Below, one piece after another: positions 31,729 to 43,068 of a DNA stretch of 64,000 nt; the first letter of the stretch is position 1; every line of letters starts with the position of its first letter. The stretch is taken from NCBI GenBank assembly GCA_001986395.2, contig MQVO02000030.1, positions 248,001-312,000 on the forward strand. The letters are read 5' to 3'. Made by a program: the position numbers and the translations under genes. The notes beneath the pieces are model-generated. The model made no database searches. It was not told where the DNA came from and saw only the letters and a list, made by a program, of their open reading frames with translations. The DNA comes from Irpex lacteus (Eukaryota > Basidiomycota > Agaricomycetes > Polyporales > Irpicaceae).

Positions 31729-34718
31729 ATGTCGTCTAGTCTAGCAAAAAGACCTGCAGGAGACTCCCCAAATGGACGACCGAGCAAACGTCTCATGAGC
31801 TCATCCCCAGAGGAGGGCGAGCTCGACGATCAGGAGCCCCCGCCTCCACCGCCAGCCAGGAGAACGCCTCCTCTGCCACCAACTACCGCGGCGAGTAAGG
31901 CCCCTAGTAAGGTCCCCTTTCCGTTTAAAAAGAAGGCTGCCCCTGCGACTGGTCACTCTGACGGCGTGCCACCGCCTCCACCACCACGAGAATCGTACGG
32001 TCGTCCGGGAGACTATGATAGGCGGTACAGAGATGAAGATGTATGGAGGGGCTCGAACGGACGTGGGCCATCGAGGGAAGATGGCAGGCCGCCTTGGACG
32101 GGTGATCATTGGGTCGCAGGGCAGGACTCGAGAGGGCCACTGTCTTCAAGGCCTCCAAGAAGGGATCCCTACGACGACAGGTACCCACTGGACGACAGAG
32201 ATAGATTGTATCGTCCCCGTGATAATGGCGGGAGTAGCTGGGAGCCACGACGAGCACACACGCTTGTGTCTCCTCCGAGGAACGGTGCACCACTGAGGAG
32301 GACGAGGTCCCCATCGAGTCCGCGGTCGAGGTCCCCTTTATCTCCTGGTACTCCTGGACATGAATTGCACAGGCTTCCGAGGTCGTTCGCTGACGACATG
32401 GATACGAGAGGAGAGTACGTACCTGAGCGAGGAGAGTACAGAGAGGAGAGGTGGCGGGGTGCATCGCCCACCTCGAATGGTCTCAGTAACGAGGATAGGT
32501 ATTATAGGCCTCGAGATACGTGGGCTCGTCGAGAGCAGAGCCCTGACTCGATACGTAGGGAAGAGCGAGGAAGATACTCCAGGCCAAGGGACGATTCGCG
32601 TTCGCTCACGCTCACGTCTCCTCGAGGATCCCCTCGACCTCGCTCTCCTGAGTCTCTCAACGGCCGCGCAAAGACGCCACCACCACCTCCGCCTCCGATT
32701 GATGACGCTCCGCCCCCACCAGAAGCCGACGAGCGACCGACGTTCCTCCCCAACACTCATGCCGCTGTGAAGATCGCTTTGCCCAAGAAGCCTCCAACAC
32801 CGCGCGAGCGATCTCCCAAGGAGTCGATCCTGACGGGGAAGGACAACCATAGATCCGCAGGCGACAGCGCGCGACATCGAAGCGAGACGTCTCACTCTAC
32901 GACTACGAAGCCGGTCAAGCCGAGGCGAAAGCCCGTGCAGCGGACGAGAGAGGAGGAGATGACGGCGTACGGGCGTGTCTTCCAGGGGTGCGGGCAGCAG
33001 AGCGATTACGAGGTCACCACGAAGTTGGGAGAGGGCACTTTCGGGTACGTTCTCTTCCTCTCTGGTCGTGGAATACATTGACTGATCATATGCACGAGAA
33101 CAGTGAGGTACACAAGGCGATACACAAGATGAAGGGCAGCCATGTCGCGCTGAAGAGGATATTGATGCACAACGAGAAAGAGGGCATGCCTATCACGGCC
33201 TTGCGCGAAATCAAAATACTCAAGGCCCTGCAGCATCCATGCATCATCGATATATTCGACATGTTCGTTGTGCGAAGTGAGTTTCTGTTCTACCACGGCC
33301 TCCGTCTCACGATCAGGTTTACGTCGCCCCTTGCGTTTCCGTTTAGGCAGAGGAAAGGAGGCACCGTTGAGCGTGTACATGGTGTTTCCGTACATGGACC
33401 ATGATTTGGCGGGGTTGTTAGAGAATGACAGGGTGAAACTGTCGCCGAGTCAGATTAAGCTGTATATGAAGCAGCTATTAGAGGGAACGGAGTATATGCA
33501 CCGGGTATGAGGTTTTGCGTCGTTCAAGCCCTTACCAGAACTGACCATGTCGTTACAGAATCATATCCTTCACCGAGACATGAAGGCAGCGAATCTACTC
33601 ATCTCGAATACAGGATCTCTGAAGATTGCCGACTTTGGTCTCGCTCGCGCCTTTGACCCTAGCATCGTCCGAAATGCAGAGTCCAAGGATAGCCATCCTT
33701 CAAAGGAGCGGAAATATACGAACTGTGTCGTCACGCGGTGGTATCGTCCTCCTGAGCTACTTCTAGGTGCTAGACAGTATGGCGGCGAGGTGGACATGTG
33801 GGGTATCGGGTACGTCATTTCACAAGATATTTGCGTGTGATTGTACGCAGGTGCTCAGGTGAATACGCATAGATGCGTGCTCGGCGAGATGTTCGCGAGG
33901 AAACCCATTCTGCCAGGCTCATCCGATCTCGACCAGCTGGAGAAGATCTGGCAATTGTGCGGTACGCCGACGCAGATCACGTGGCCCAACTTTGATACTC
34001 TGCCTGGCTGTGAAGGTGTGAAGCGGTTTGCTCTGCACCCCAGACGAGTAAAGCAGACCTACGACATGTCAGTGCACGTACGTCGCGTTCAAATTGTCGA
34101 CTGACCTTGGTTGCTTCTACTAGGATTGGCGCAGAGACGTGCGATCTGCTTGACAAGCTGCTCACTTGCAATCCTCGAGAACGCATCACTGCGACGCAGG
34201 CTCTTGACCACGACTACTTCTGGACCGATCCGCTTCCCGCCGACCCTCGAACGTACGTAGCCCACATCACGAATCCACCATAGTCGACTGACCATAGTTC
34301 GAATAGACTACCTGTGTATGAAGCGTCGCACGAGTTTGACAAACGCGGTCGACGACAAGCAGCAATACCACCCGCTGTACCTCACCGCCCCGAACCACCC
34401 ACACGTCCTCATCCTGCGCCTACTCAACCACCTCCACCCTACTACGGCCGACCTCCACCTCCTCGAGAGTCCTACCGAAACGGTTCGCATCACTCACGTG
34501 GACCTCCCCCTCTGCCGCCGCCCCCTGCCACTCTCCCGCCTCTCATACTCCGTCCGGGGCAACCACTCCCGCCCATGTACCAGCAACCTATCGCCTTCCC
34601 GCCGCATCTGCCTGCTCGGCCTTCGTCACCGGGTAGAGGCGGCGATCGTGATCGTGGATATCGAGGACGTGCGCCGTTACCTCCTCGGGACGATGCGCCT
34701 GGGCTGAATTATGGTTAG
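31729..34718 (+). CDS. CDK9: CDK9/BUR1-type cyclin-dependent kinase
   Basis: P-TEFb-type nuclear kinase that phosphorylates the RNA polymerase II C-terminal domain and Spt5 to promote elongation. The first exon, from [18 protein letters not shown] at 31729, encodes about 425 low-complexity residues. These include proline runs ([34 protein letters not shown]) and RS/RE-rich repeats. The kinase domain then runs through [24 protein letters not shown], the cyclin-binding helix [28 protein letters not shown] and the activation segment [34 protein letters not shown] and [15 protein letters not shown] match fission yeast Cdk9. A Pro/Arg/Gly-rich tail ends APGLNYG at a TAG (34716-34718). About six introns. 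The PITALRE helix favours CDK9 over CDK12 (PITAIRE). The very long N-terminal extension is more like CDK12. Confidence 0.9.
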
Positions 34719-35383
34719 TCCTGTGCCCATTGCACGTTAAACGTTGAGCTGCCGTCGCCTCTTCGCATTTGCTGTCGAAATTTGGTTTTGTAAGTTGCTG
34801 TCACTTTGCCTTGCATCTGCTATAACATAAATCACACATTCTCTTGTAATCCAAGTCACATATATGTATCAGAGTGAACTGTCGTTGTTCATTTGGGAGA
34901 AGGCTCAGATGTTGTGCATTGAATATTGAGAAGTGGATCGAGGATGTAGCGTTCAACACGTTCTGCGACTACATACTACGTCCGACCGATGGTCAACGAC
35001 TCGAGCTCAATCTTTCATGCACATGTTATGTAAAGTACAACTCGAGTACTCCCGAGCCGGACCCTCGCGCACATCGTCGCGCGTTGTCGGTGTCATCCGA
35101 GTCATATTCTCTTCCTCGCCACCCATAGCCATCGCGCCCTCAACCCTCCTCAACCCCGTCCTTCCTATTATTGTCGTTCTCATTGTCGGCATTTCTGTCC
35201 TCGCTCTCAGCGGGCTTGCTCCCGGGCCGTAGAAACTAAGTCATATCACCGTGGCCCTGGGCCCCAGCGACACCCTATCATACTATATAATTCCTCGGCA
35301 AGGCTGGCATTCAAGTTGCTCCGTTCCACTACTATAGGTACTAAGTATTCACGAGCCGCAACATGCAGAGTTAAATGCCCGTA
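34719..35383. other. 3' flank of CDK9 and duplicated upstream region of orphan gene A
   Basis: The first 150 bases are kinase 3' UTR. From about 34872 the sequence is the first copy of the tandem duplication and includes the putative promoter of orphan gene A. The TATATAA-like run CTATATAATTCCTCGGC (35284-35300) lies about 85-100 bases before the start codon and is kept in copy 2, so it may be a TATA box. Confidence 0.5.
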
Positions 35384-36771
35384 ATGTTTCTCGCCAAAGA
35401 AAACGAGAAGAAAGCCTACGATGCGATGCACAAGATTCAAGCTGTGGACGCCGTGAGTGATCGAGAGACAGCATGCCAGTGGTCTTAATTTGAAGAGCTA
35501 CGAGCTAACGTGTCCAGATATCCAGGCCGGCGAATGGGATAAGCTGACAGAGGAGGACTTGTTTTGGTCACTGATACATTGCGTCTATGAGCAGTGAGTG
35601 TTTAAATATATATCTCGTTCAGCGGACTCCAATTTTGACCTTTGCTTGGCACTGCATACGTAGTATGAACTCAGACCAGATTCTGAAAAGGCCGACCGTC
35701 AAATTACCTTGGTCCCTAGATGAGTGGAAGGCAGAAGTACGCGCAAAGTCCATAAAGGCGTTCAATATGGTATACACCAGAGTCGGAGACCACTTGCTTG
35801 TTGCTGATTGTAATCTCGAACCTACAGTTCTTGGGCTATATGCCACCGGAGGTCAGAGAGAGGTTCTCGCAGTCGAAGGTGAGTACTACCTAGTTGGGAG
35901 GTGCCTTCCTGGCTCCGATTTGCGCGTACACACGCTGACATTTATGCGATGATGATACAGACGGTCTCAGCAGACCATGTTTTCCACTATTTACGTGAGA
36001 CTTGGGAGAGTCGTGATTACTACAGCGATTGGCACAGACGCTGGAAATGGAGGTGGGATTACGGCAACCCCATGCCCACGTACGAGGAGAGAGTCGAATA
36101 CGTGTATGCCATGATGGAACTATTAGAGAAGCGGAAGAAGAAGGAAAAACGGATGCTTGCTAAGAAGAAGGCAGAAGAAGTGAGAGAGACGAAGGCGAAG
36201 GTCAAGGGGAAGGGCGAAGGGAAGGCGAAGGGCAAAGGGAAGGTTCCGGAGCCAAAGAGATCAAACATATCCTCTGCCCTTCCCGGTCCCCCTCCTCCCC
36301 CTTCTGCCATGTCTCAACCTTTAGAAGTGGCGGTGGCGAATGAGCGGCCGATGGATGTTTCTCCAAGCCCCCAGGATCCACTTACCGCTCCGCCCGTCAT
36401 GGTAGCTGAGAAGATGCTCAGCGAGTTACAACTTTAACCTACTATACCTTCAAGGCCACGTCACATCCACTCCCGGATACGCAGCATTGGTAGTAACAAC
36501 AGCGGAGACACCTTCATCGATAATCGATAGCCGTGGCGACGTGGAAGAGTTGCGAGGCCCACTGACTCGGAGTCGCCTAGGACGGGAGCTCGCGACGTCT
36601 CGCCAGTGCTCAGTACTCAGTGTTCAGTAGCTATCAAAGTTCTTTCGTGGCTCAGTTGGATTGAACGTGTTCTAGTGCATACGTACTCCCACATTGGAGA
36701 CCTCAATATATCCCGTGTTTCGCCCTCGACCTCCCGGGTCCCTTCCTAGTGTGTGTCCCCGATGACGCACC
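34872..36771. repeat. Tandem duplication, copy 1 (about 1.9 kb)
   Basis: This block is repeated directly at 36777-38626. Matching landmarks are GAGTGAACTGTCGTTG at the left end, ACCCTATCATACTATATAAT before the gene, the whole five-exon gene, CCACGTCACATCCAC after the stop, and TGTCCCCGAT at the right end. The copies differ by scattered substitutions and indels, so the duplication is not very recent. Confidence 0.88.
35384..36437 (+). CDS. Orphan lysine-rich protein, tandem copy A
   Basis: Family not recognised. Five exons read cleanly: 35384-35452, 35526-35593, 35664-35769, 35828-35878 and 35961-36437, giving 256 residues. An in-frame ATG nine bases upstream (MPVMFLAK) is absent from copy B, so MFLAKENEKKAYDAM is the better start. 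The N-terminal half is compact and aromatic (EWDKLTEEDLFWSLIHCVYE, FLGYMPPEVRERF, FHYLRETWESRDYYSDW, RRWKWRWDYGNPMPTY). Next is a charged helix (EERVEYVYAMMELLEKRKKK), then a long Lys/Gly-rich stretch (KVKGKGEGKAKGKGK). It ends with a Pro-rich linker and PSPQDPLTAPPV...EKMLSELQL. The basic tract could bind nucleic acid or direct nuclear import; that is inference. Exon lengths conserved with copy B argue that it is a real gene. Confidence 0.8.
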
Positions 36772-37250
36772 AATATGAGTGAACTGTCGTTGGTCATTTG
36801 CGAAAAGGCTCGGTGTTTCTACATTGAATATTGAGGAGTGAGTCGAGGATGTAACGTTCAACACATGCTGCGACTCGTCCGACCGACAATCACCGACTCG
36901 AGCTCAATCTTTCATGTTAAGTATGTCAAGGTAAAGTACAAGTTGAACTCCCGAGCCGGACCCTCTCGTCCATCGTCGCGCGCTGTCGTGTCGTATTCTC
37001 GTGCTCGCCGCCCATAGCCATCCGAGTGGCGCTCTCAACCCCGTCCTTTCCATCATTGTCGTTCTCACGCGATCACCCTCATTGTCGCCATTTCTGTCCT
37101 CGCTCTCAGCGGGCTTTCTCCGTAGAAACCAACTCACATCATCGTAGCATCGACACCCTATCATACTATATAATTCCTCGGCTAGGTTGCTCCGTTTCAC
37201 GACTATAGGTACTAATCACGCGCCGCAACATACAGAGTTAACTGCCCGTA
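36438..37250. other. Spacer between tandem orphan genes
   Basis: About 810 bases: the 3' flank of gene A up to the duplication junction near 36771-36777, then the duplicated upstream region of gene B. The ACCCTATCATACTATATAATTC block recurs at about 37150-37175. No further gene. Confidence 0.55.
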
Positions 37251-38626
37251 ATGTTTCTCGCCAAAGAAAACGAGAAGAAAGCCTACGATGCGATGCAGAA
37301 GATTCAAGCTGTGGACGCTGTGAGTGACCGAGAGACACAGCGGTCTCAAGTCACTTGAAGAACTACGAGCTAACGTGTCCAGATATCCAGGCTGTCGAAT
37401 GGGATAAGCTGACAGAGGAGGACTTGTTTTGGTCATTGATACACTGCGTCTATGAGCAGTGAGTGGTCTGAGTAGCTCGTTCAACGTATTCAAACTTTGG
37501 CCTGTGCTCGGCTCTATAGCATGAACTCGGACCAAATTCTCAAAAGGCCAACCGCCAACGTACCTTGGTGCACAGACGAGTGGAAGGCAGAGGTCCGCGC
37601 AAAGTCGAAAAAGGCATTCGATATGGTATATGCCAGAGTCGGGGACAATCATGCTTATTGCTGACCGGCACTCCAAACCTACAGTTCTTGGGCTATATGC
37701 CACCGGAGGTTAGACAGAGATTCTCGGAGTCGAAGGCGAGTACGAGTCGGGAGTGCTTTCCTGACTTCGACTTCAAGTACTACATAGTACTACTGACGCT
37801 CATACAATCATGATCTAGACGGTCTCAGCTGACCATGTCGCAGGCTATCTACGCGAAACCTGGGAGAGTCGCGATTTCTACGACGATTGGCGCGGACGCT
37901 GGAAATGGAGATGGTGGGGGTACGGCCACCCCATGCCCACGTACAAGGAGAGAGTCGAATACGTGTATGCCATGAAGGAACTAATAGAAGAACGGAAGAA
38001 GAAGAAAGAGAAGGAGACACGGATGGTTACTAAGAAGAAAGCAGAAGAAGTGGCAGAGACGAAGGCGAAAGGCAAAGGGAAGAGCAAAAGGAAGGCGAAG
38101 GCCAAAGGACAGAGCCCGTGGCCAGCGAAATCAAACTTGGTATCCTCAACGCTGCCCCTTGCCCCTTCTCCCCCTCCTGCCACGTTTCAACCTTCAGAAG
38201 TGGCGGTGGCGAGCGAGCTACCGATGGATGTCTCTCCAAGTCCCCAGGATCCACTTACCGCTCCGCCCGTCATGGCAGCTGAGAAGATGCTCAGCGAGTT
38301 GCAACTTTAACATACTGTACCTTCAAGACCACGTCACATCCACCCGCGGATGCGCAGCATGGGTAGTAACGACAGTGGAGACACCTTCACCGATAATCCA
38401 CGGCCGTAGCAACGTGGGGAACGTATGAGGACCATACACTCGGAGTCGCCTGGTGCGAGAGCTCGCGACGCTTCATCGGCACTCAGTATTCAGTAGCTAT
38501 TCAAGTTCTTTAGTGGCTAAGTCAAATTGAACGGATTATTGCGCAGTACTATCACATTGCAGACCTCAACATGTCCCTTGTTTCGTCCTCCATCCTCCCT
38601 TCCAAGCATGTCCCCGATCACTCACC
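36777..38626. repeat. Tandem duplication, copy 2 (about 1.85 kb)
   Basis: Direct repeat of 34872-36771, starting only a few bases after copy 1 ends. Small deletions shorten the upstream part, and the last exon is 15 bases longer. The junction shows no mobile-element hallmark that I can see, which suggests unequal crossing-over or replication slippage. Confidence 0.88.
37251..38310 (+). CDS. Orphan lysine-rich protein, tandem copy B
   Basis: Paralogue of the gene at 35384. Exons are 37251-37319, 37391-37458, 37520-37625, 37685-37735 and 37819-38310 (261 residues). The first four exons have exactly the same lengths as copy A (69, 68, 106, 51). The last is 15 bases longer, a multiple of three, so the frame is kept. 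The fourth intron begins GCGAGT where copy A has GTGAGT, so it must use a GC-AG intron or be spliced poorly. Conserved parts are MFLAKENEKKAYDAM, EWDKLTEEDLFWSLIHCVYE, PPEVRQRFSESK, the WKWRW-like WKWRWWGYGHPMPTY and the C-terminal MLSELQL. The Lys-rich tract has diverged most. Whether it is expressed depends on the GC donor. Confidence 0.72.
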
Positions 38627-38814
38627 AGCGGCCCCCCGTGTCGACACGGGAACATGCGCAACGTTAGATTTGTACGAGCCATTCCTGTTTATATACACAG
38701 TATACATTGAGAAATTCTAGCCATCATGCATGAGTACATCCTATCGTCCGAGTCACCTAAGTAGGTGTTGGGCCGGGAGTAATGCATCAGAAAGTGACGG
38801 TGACAGTACTGAGC
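38311..38814. other. Convergent spacer between gene B and SUZ12
   Basis: About 500 bases: the end of the tandem duplication to 38626, then about 190 bases of SUZ12 3' flank. No gene is seen. Confidence 0.5.
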
Positions 38815-41078
38815 CTACTCGCTCTCTACAACGTCTTCGTTGTACCAGTTCGGCATGTCGACGAGCTTCTCGTAATGTTTGATTATCTTTGACATTTCGG
38901 CGATATCGATGAACTTGTTTGCGAGGAATATCTAAAGTAAAACATATAGGGTCTTTATCTAATGTACTTCACGAGCAGCACAGACGTACCATTAAAAACC
39001 ATCTGAGGGCTGTCCAGCCGGCTGCACGATGTATCATGACATAGTACTCTTGCAGGAATGCTGTGAGCTGCTCGCAGCGATTTCCAAAGACGAACGCCTC
39101 CCTGAAAAATTCAAATTCGTCACGAAGTAGCGTAGATGATTAACTCAGTCGGGAGCGAGCGAGCGAGTGAGGGACGGCTCACTTGTTGAGAAGGATCCAC
39201 CGGTTCCAGAGCGCGAGCATGACTTTATCTTCATCGTCGAAATCATCGTGCTCAAAAATTTCCTCTTCCCGCTGAGTGATGGACCATGCCAAAACGCCGA
39301 ACGGCTCCATGGGTAGTTCATCGAGGAGGTCGTATATGCGGGGGCCGCCTGGCCGACAAGATTGCAAGGGCGGTTCAGCGGCGCGGCCGTAACGTGCGTT
39401 CTTCGATGGGGGTATGAGTTTGCCATCGTCGGAGATACCTGTCCTGGGAGGCGGGCGAGGAGCGGTTAAGGGTTCCTCAACGATGGCATGACTGGTGTTG
39501 TCTTCCGAGTCAGATAGGTCACCCGGAGCACCAAGCAGAACATCGTCGGGATCTTCTTCGCACTTCAGGCGAGGCATCTCTTCTGCCGATGCAAGGGTGG
39601 TTGCGGCTAAAGATATATTGCCGAGTTGGGTAGTAAGATCTGCTGCTTGCCCGACCACATCAAATGCGGCCTCATCTGGCGGGTCTCTGCGCATAAATTT
39701 AGTACTAGAGTGGCGAACAGTTGAAGCAGCCACAGCTATACATACGGAGACGAGGACCCTGGAAGTTCGCGTACATCTCCGGGCTCCAAATTTTGTTCAC
39801 CCATGCTGTACAAAGGTGATAAGTGAGAAGCTGTCCACTTGAGGAGGATGGACCACTGTGTTTTCTGGCTCGTGGCATCGGTGGCACTTGTCCAGACACA
39901 ATCCACCTCAGCATGATCATACTTCACATGGCATTCGAGCATTTCGCGGGTGTCGAACGTCCCATGGAAATCACACAGTGGGCAAGTCCATTCCGGATCC
40001 ACAAAGGCACAGTCCTCCCAATCGTCATCCTCCGTCGAGCGAAATCTGTACGTCACCCGAAAGGGAAGCTCCGGTGCCGTAGAGGGAGCGGTAGGTACTC
40101 CCGAGTCAATGCAGAATTGGTGGAAACCGAGACGTAATACACGAGGAAGGAATGGTGTTCGACCACGGAACCGCCACTTGGACGGTTTTAACAGGGGATG
40201 GAGGGCTGCGGATAGTCTGCGCCTGCTTGCATGATGTTCGTCCTCGGACGACTCGGACGATTCTGAATCGCTTGGGATAACAATGATCTCCCCGACTTCG
40301 TCTTCTGTTTCGGCATCCGACTCATCTAAGGATTTCTCTGTGCCGGACGCGGAGTCATCGTCGCTGTCTGCTAAGAAACGCTCTCGTAGAGGTGTGGGCC
40401 TCTTCGCGGACTTGCTTGCAAATTGCTTCCTGGGAAGCAGGTTTCTCGAGGGCTCTGATACCTCCGTACGATCGCGTGTGTGGTGGGGGTCACTGACAGA
40501 GGTTCTTATGTGAGTGAAAAGCGGAAAGTAGAACAACGGGCCGGTGGCATGAGTACACACATGTCTGGATCAGCAGGAGAGTCGATAAATTCGACGTCGA
40601 TGGGGTATAACACGCCGTCTCGTTCATAATAATGGCCACCCGGAGGTGTTCGTGCTCTTGGCATGAGGGTAGGGTGTGTAGGACCGAGGGAAAGATCGTC
40701 CCCTGGTTTTTTTGTTCGCTGTTTGTGCTTGCCAGCAGGAGCTGCCGACATTGTGGGACGACGTAAGGAGCTAGGGTAGGTCGTCTTTGTGACTGCAAAG
40801 CCTGGTGCCCCTGATCCAAAAAGCGCTGACCGAGGATGCGCCACGATCGACTGAGCATGCGCTCGGTGTGATACATTCGTATTCGTGGACGGCGGCGCAA
40901 GACGGGCAGTATACGGTGAGGCAGTCTTAACAGCTGTCATTGCTAACCCTTGTCGTGACGACTGTCCATGTCTTCTAGGATACGATCTGAAATATCCACG
41001 CGTAGGAAGAGGTTGGGATCCACTACCTCTGAGGGTATGCCCTTGTCTGCGAGCGGTATACTGCGATGATTCGGCCAT
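38815..41078 (-). CDS. SUZ12: SUZ12-like Polycomb protein (C2H2 finger plus VEFS box)
   Basis: SUZ12 is the scaffold subunit of PRC2, which methylates histone H3 on Lys27. The likely start is MAESSQYTARRQGHTLRG at 41078; an open frame extends upstream but is not needed. The N-terminal third is low-complexity and basic. Then come PRARTPPGGHYYERDGVLYP, a Ser/Asp-rich stretch, and PFRVTYRFRSTEDDDWEDC followed by one C2H2 finger: CPLC, 12 residues, H, 5 residues, H (EWTCPLCDFHGTFDTREMLE). A long acidic linker leads to the C-terminal VEFS box: FDDEDKVMLALWNRWILLNK, FVFGNRCEQLTAFLQ, MIHRAAGWTALRWFLMIFLA, HYEKLVDMPNWYNEDVVE. It ends at a TAG (38815-38817). The order ZnF then VEFS is diagnostic for SUZ12/EMF2/VRN2/FIS2. 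Other PRC2 subunits are not in this window. Confidence 0.85.
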
Positions 41079-41396
41079 CGAGAATCGACTTTGGGTGAGT
41101 GAATGCAGCAACCTAGAGCGTACGTACTTCTCAGATAGTCTCAGACAACCGTTTATATCGTTAGTCAAGATGGTCCTAGATCGAGATGTTATTTGTACGT
41201 TAAGAGACTTGGTGGTGTGCCAGAGCAGTGGCGGATGAGTTTGCGAGCAAAGCGTGTTTGCATGTGTTAGGATCAGAGGCCTTTGCATCACAAGGCCAAA
41301 TACTGATGCTGATTGACGCGAGAGTAATAATATTCCAGGTCTCGCCACCACCGCCTTAGACAGCGACGACGACCGGATTGTCGACAAGCCCCAGCT
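41079..41396. promoter_or_regulatory. Bidirectional promoter region (SUZ12 / desaturase)
   Basis: 318 bases between the divergent start codons of SUZ12 and the sphingolipid desaturase. No recognised binding site. The long minus-strand frame that continues through here from SUZ12 lacks family similarity and is taken as chance. Confidence 0.45.
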
Positions 41397-42830
41397 ATGG
41401 GCTCCCCCTCCAATACCCAGGCGACGTCAGAAGTCGGTACGTACGAGATGCCAGTCTGAGCGTTCGTGTTAATGTACCCATCATTCTCTGGCAGATTATA
41501 GCTACTTCGGAGGCGCAGAATCCTTCACTGAAGGACGGCCTCCACGTCGCACTGCTGTCGTCGCTCCTAGTACCAAGGATGATGGCGTTTCGAAGTTTGG
41601 ACCTCCCCAGGACCCGTCCGACTTTCTTTGGCTGATGACGGAGGAGCCACATCGTAGTAGAAGAATGGCAATCATGAAGGCTCATCCCGAGGTACGTTAT
41701 GACGCAGAATTCTCTGAAAACTGGTGTTTCACCGCCTTTGCAGGTGACCAAACTAATGGGACACGAGCCACTCACAAAGTGGGTTGTTCTGGGTGTCGTC
41801 TCCCTTCAACTGGCTGTCGCTGTCTGGCTTAGACATACAAACCCGTTTTCGCTCTGGTTTATCGCGTGCGCGTACGTAGTCGGCGGGACACTGAACCACA
41901 ACCTTTTCCTCGCAATCCACGAAATTACCCACAATCTAGCTTTCAAGGGTATCGCACCGAATAAGGTTCTGGCCGTGATTGCCAACCTCCCGATTGGCAT
42001 ACCTTACTGCGCTACGTTCAAGGTTTGCGGAGGTCATCGGACTTGGTCCACACATTTCTTACGACGCAATTAGAGGTACCACCTTGAACACCACAAGCAA
42101 ATGGGAGAAGACGGTGTCGACACCGACCTGCCAACGCGTCTTGAGCTGCTAGTGCTGAACAACGTGTTGGGTAAGGCTTTCTTCGTGTACGTACATTCTC
42201 TTCTCCTCTTCTGTAGTACTCACGTACCGCGCAGCACGTTCCAAATACTCTTCTACGCCCTCCGACCCGGTTTCGTGCGCTCGCAGCGTATCACGAGTTG
42301 GCACATCTGGAACATAGCCACTCAGCTCGTCTTCGACTACATCCTCATCAAAACGTTTGGGGTGAAACCGTTCGTCTACCTCGTCATGTCCAGTTTCTTC
42401 GCTGGCAGTTTGCACCCATGTGCTGGTCACTTCATTGCTGAACACTACCTCTGGGATGGTCTCGAGCAAGAGACATATTCATACTACGGCCCGCTCAACA
42501 TCCTAGCCTACAACGTAAGTCTTTCTTCCTTCGCGTTCAACTCGGCTCGTTCTATATACTGACGTTGACCAGGTTGGTTATCATAACGAGCACCACGATT
42601 TCCCTGCCATCCCGTGGACACGCCTCCCTACCCTACGCAAGCTCGCCCCGGAATTCTACGACACCATCCCGTCTCACCCGTCTTGGCCCATGGTGATGGT
42701 CAATTTCATTCGAGACCCGGACGTCGGCATGTACTCTCGTGTAAAACGGCTGAGCAAAGCTGAGCGCGAGGCAGCACTCGCGGCATCGTCATCAGCGTCT
42801 GAGTCGCCAGATGGTGTTACCAGCGAGTAG
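41397..42830 (+). CDS. DES1: Sphingolipid delta-4 desaturase (dihydroceramide desaturase)
   Basis: ER membrane di-iron desaturase that introduces the 4,5-trans double bond of dihydroceramide on the route to fungal glucosylceramide. The start at 41397 gives MGSPSNTQATSEVG. After an intron come DYSYFGGAESFTEGRP and PSDFLWLMTEEPHRSRRMAI, HPEVTKLMGHEPLTKW, a first membrane pair, and histidine box 1 HEITH in FLAIHEITHNLAFKG. Box 2 is HLEHH across an intron (KKYHLEHHKQMGEDGVDTD), and box 3 is NEHHDF in VGYHNEHHDFPAIPWTRLP. FAGSLHPCAGHFIAEHYLW is also typical of the DEGS family. It ends DGVTSE at a TAG (42828-42830), near the usual 350-370 residues. All iron-ligand histidines are present. Confidence 0.94.
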
Positions 42831-43068
42831 TACATTAAATTCATGTGTGGTATTACATAGCGGGTAAATCGCTGTTACAGGCGGTGCAGGTCACATTAAA
42901 CAATAGACAATCTTGGTTCGTTCTGGGTCTCAGCTGTATTGCTACGCATGGTGCTACGTAATACGTGGTACAGCCAGTTGGCAGTAGGCAGCCCACGGCG
43001 CTTTTCCTTGCCTCGCGTACTGAACACTTTGTCACGTTCTTTGTGCTTGTACACGAAGATTCTCCTCA

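Noticed and set aside
32338..33078. 246-codon Arg/Ser-rich minus-strand frame
   Set aside because: It is antisense to the low-complexity N-terminal exon of the CDK9-type kinase.
35246..35440. Minus-strand frame repeated in both tandem copies (hydrophobic FLLVFF segment)
   Set aside because: It is antisense to exon 1 of the orphan genes. It recurs only because the DNA is duplicated, and frame integrity is not preserved in copy 2.
40506..41387. Minus-strand frame extending SUZ12 upstream to 41387
   Set aside because: The extra 100 residues have no SUZ12 resemblance and run into the desaturase promoter. The Met at 41078 gives a sensible start.
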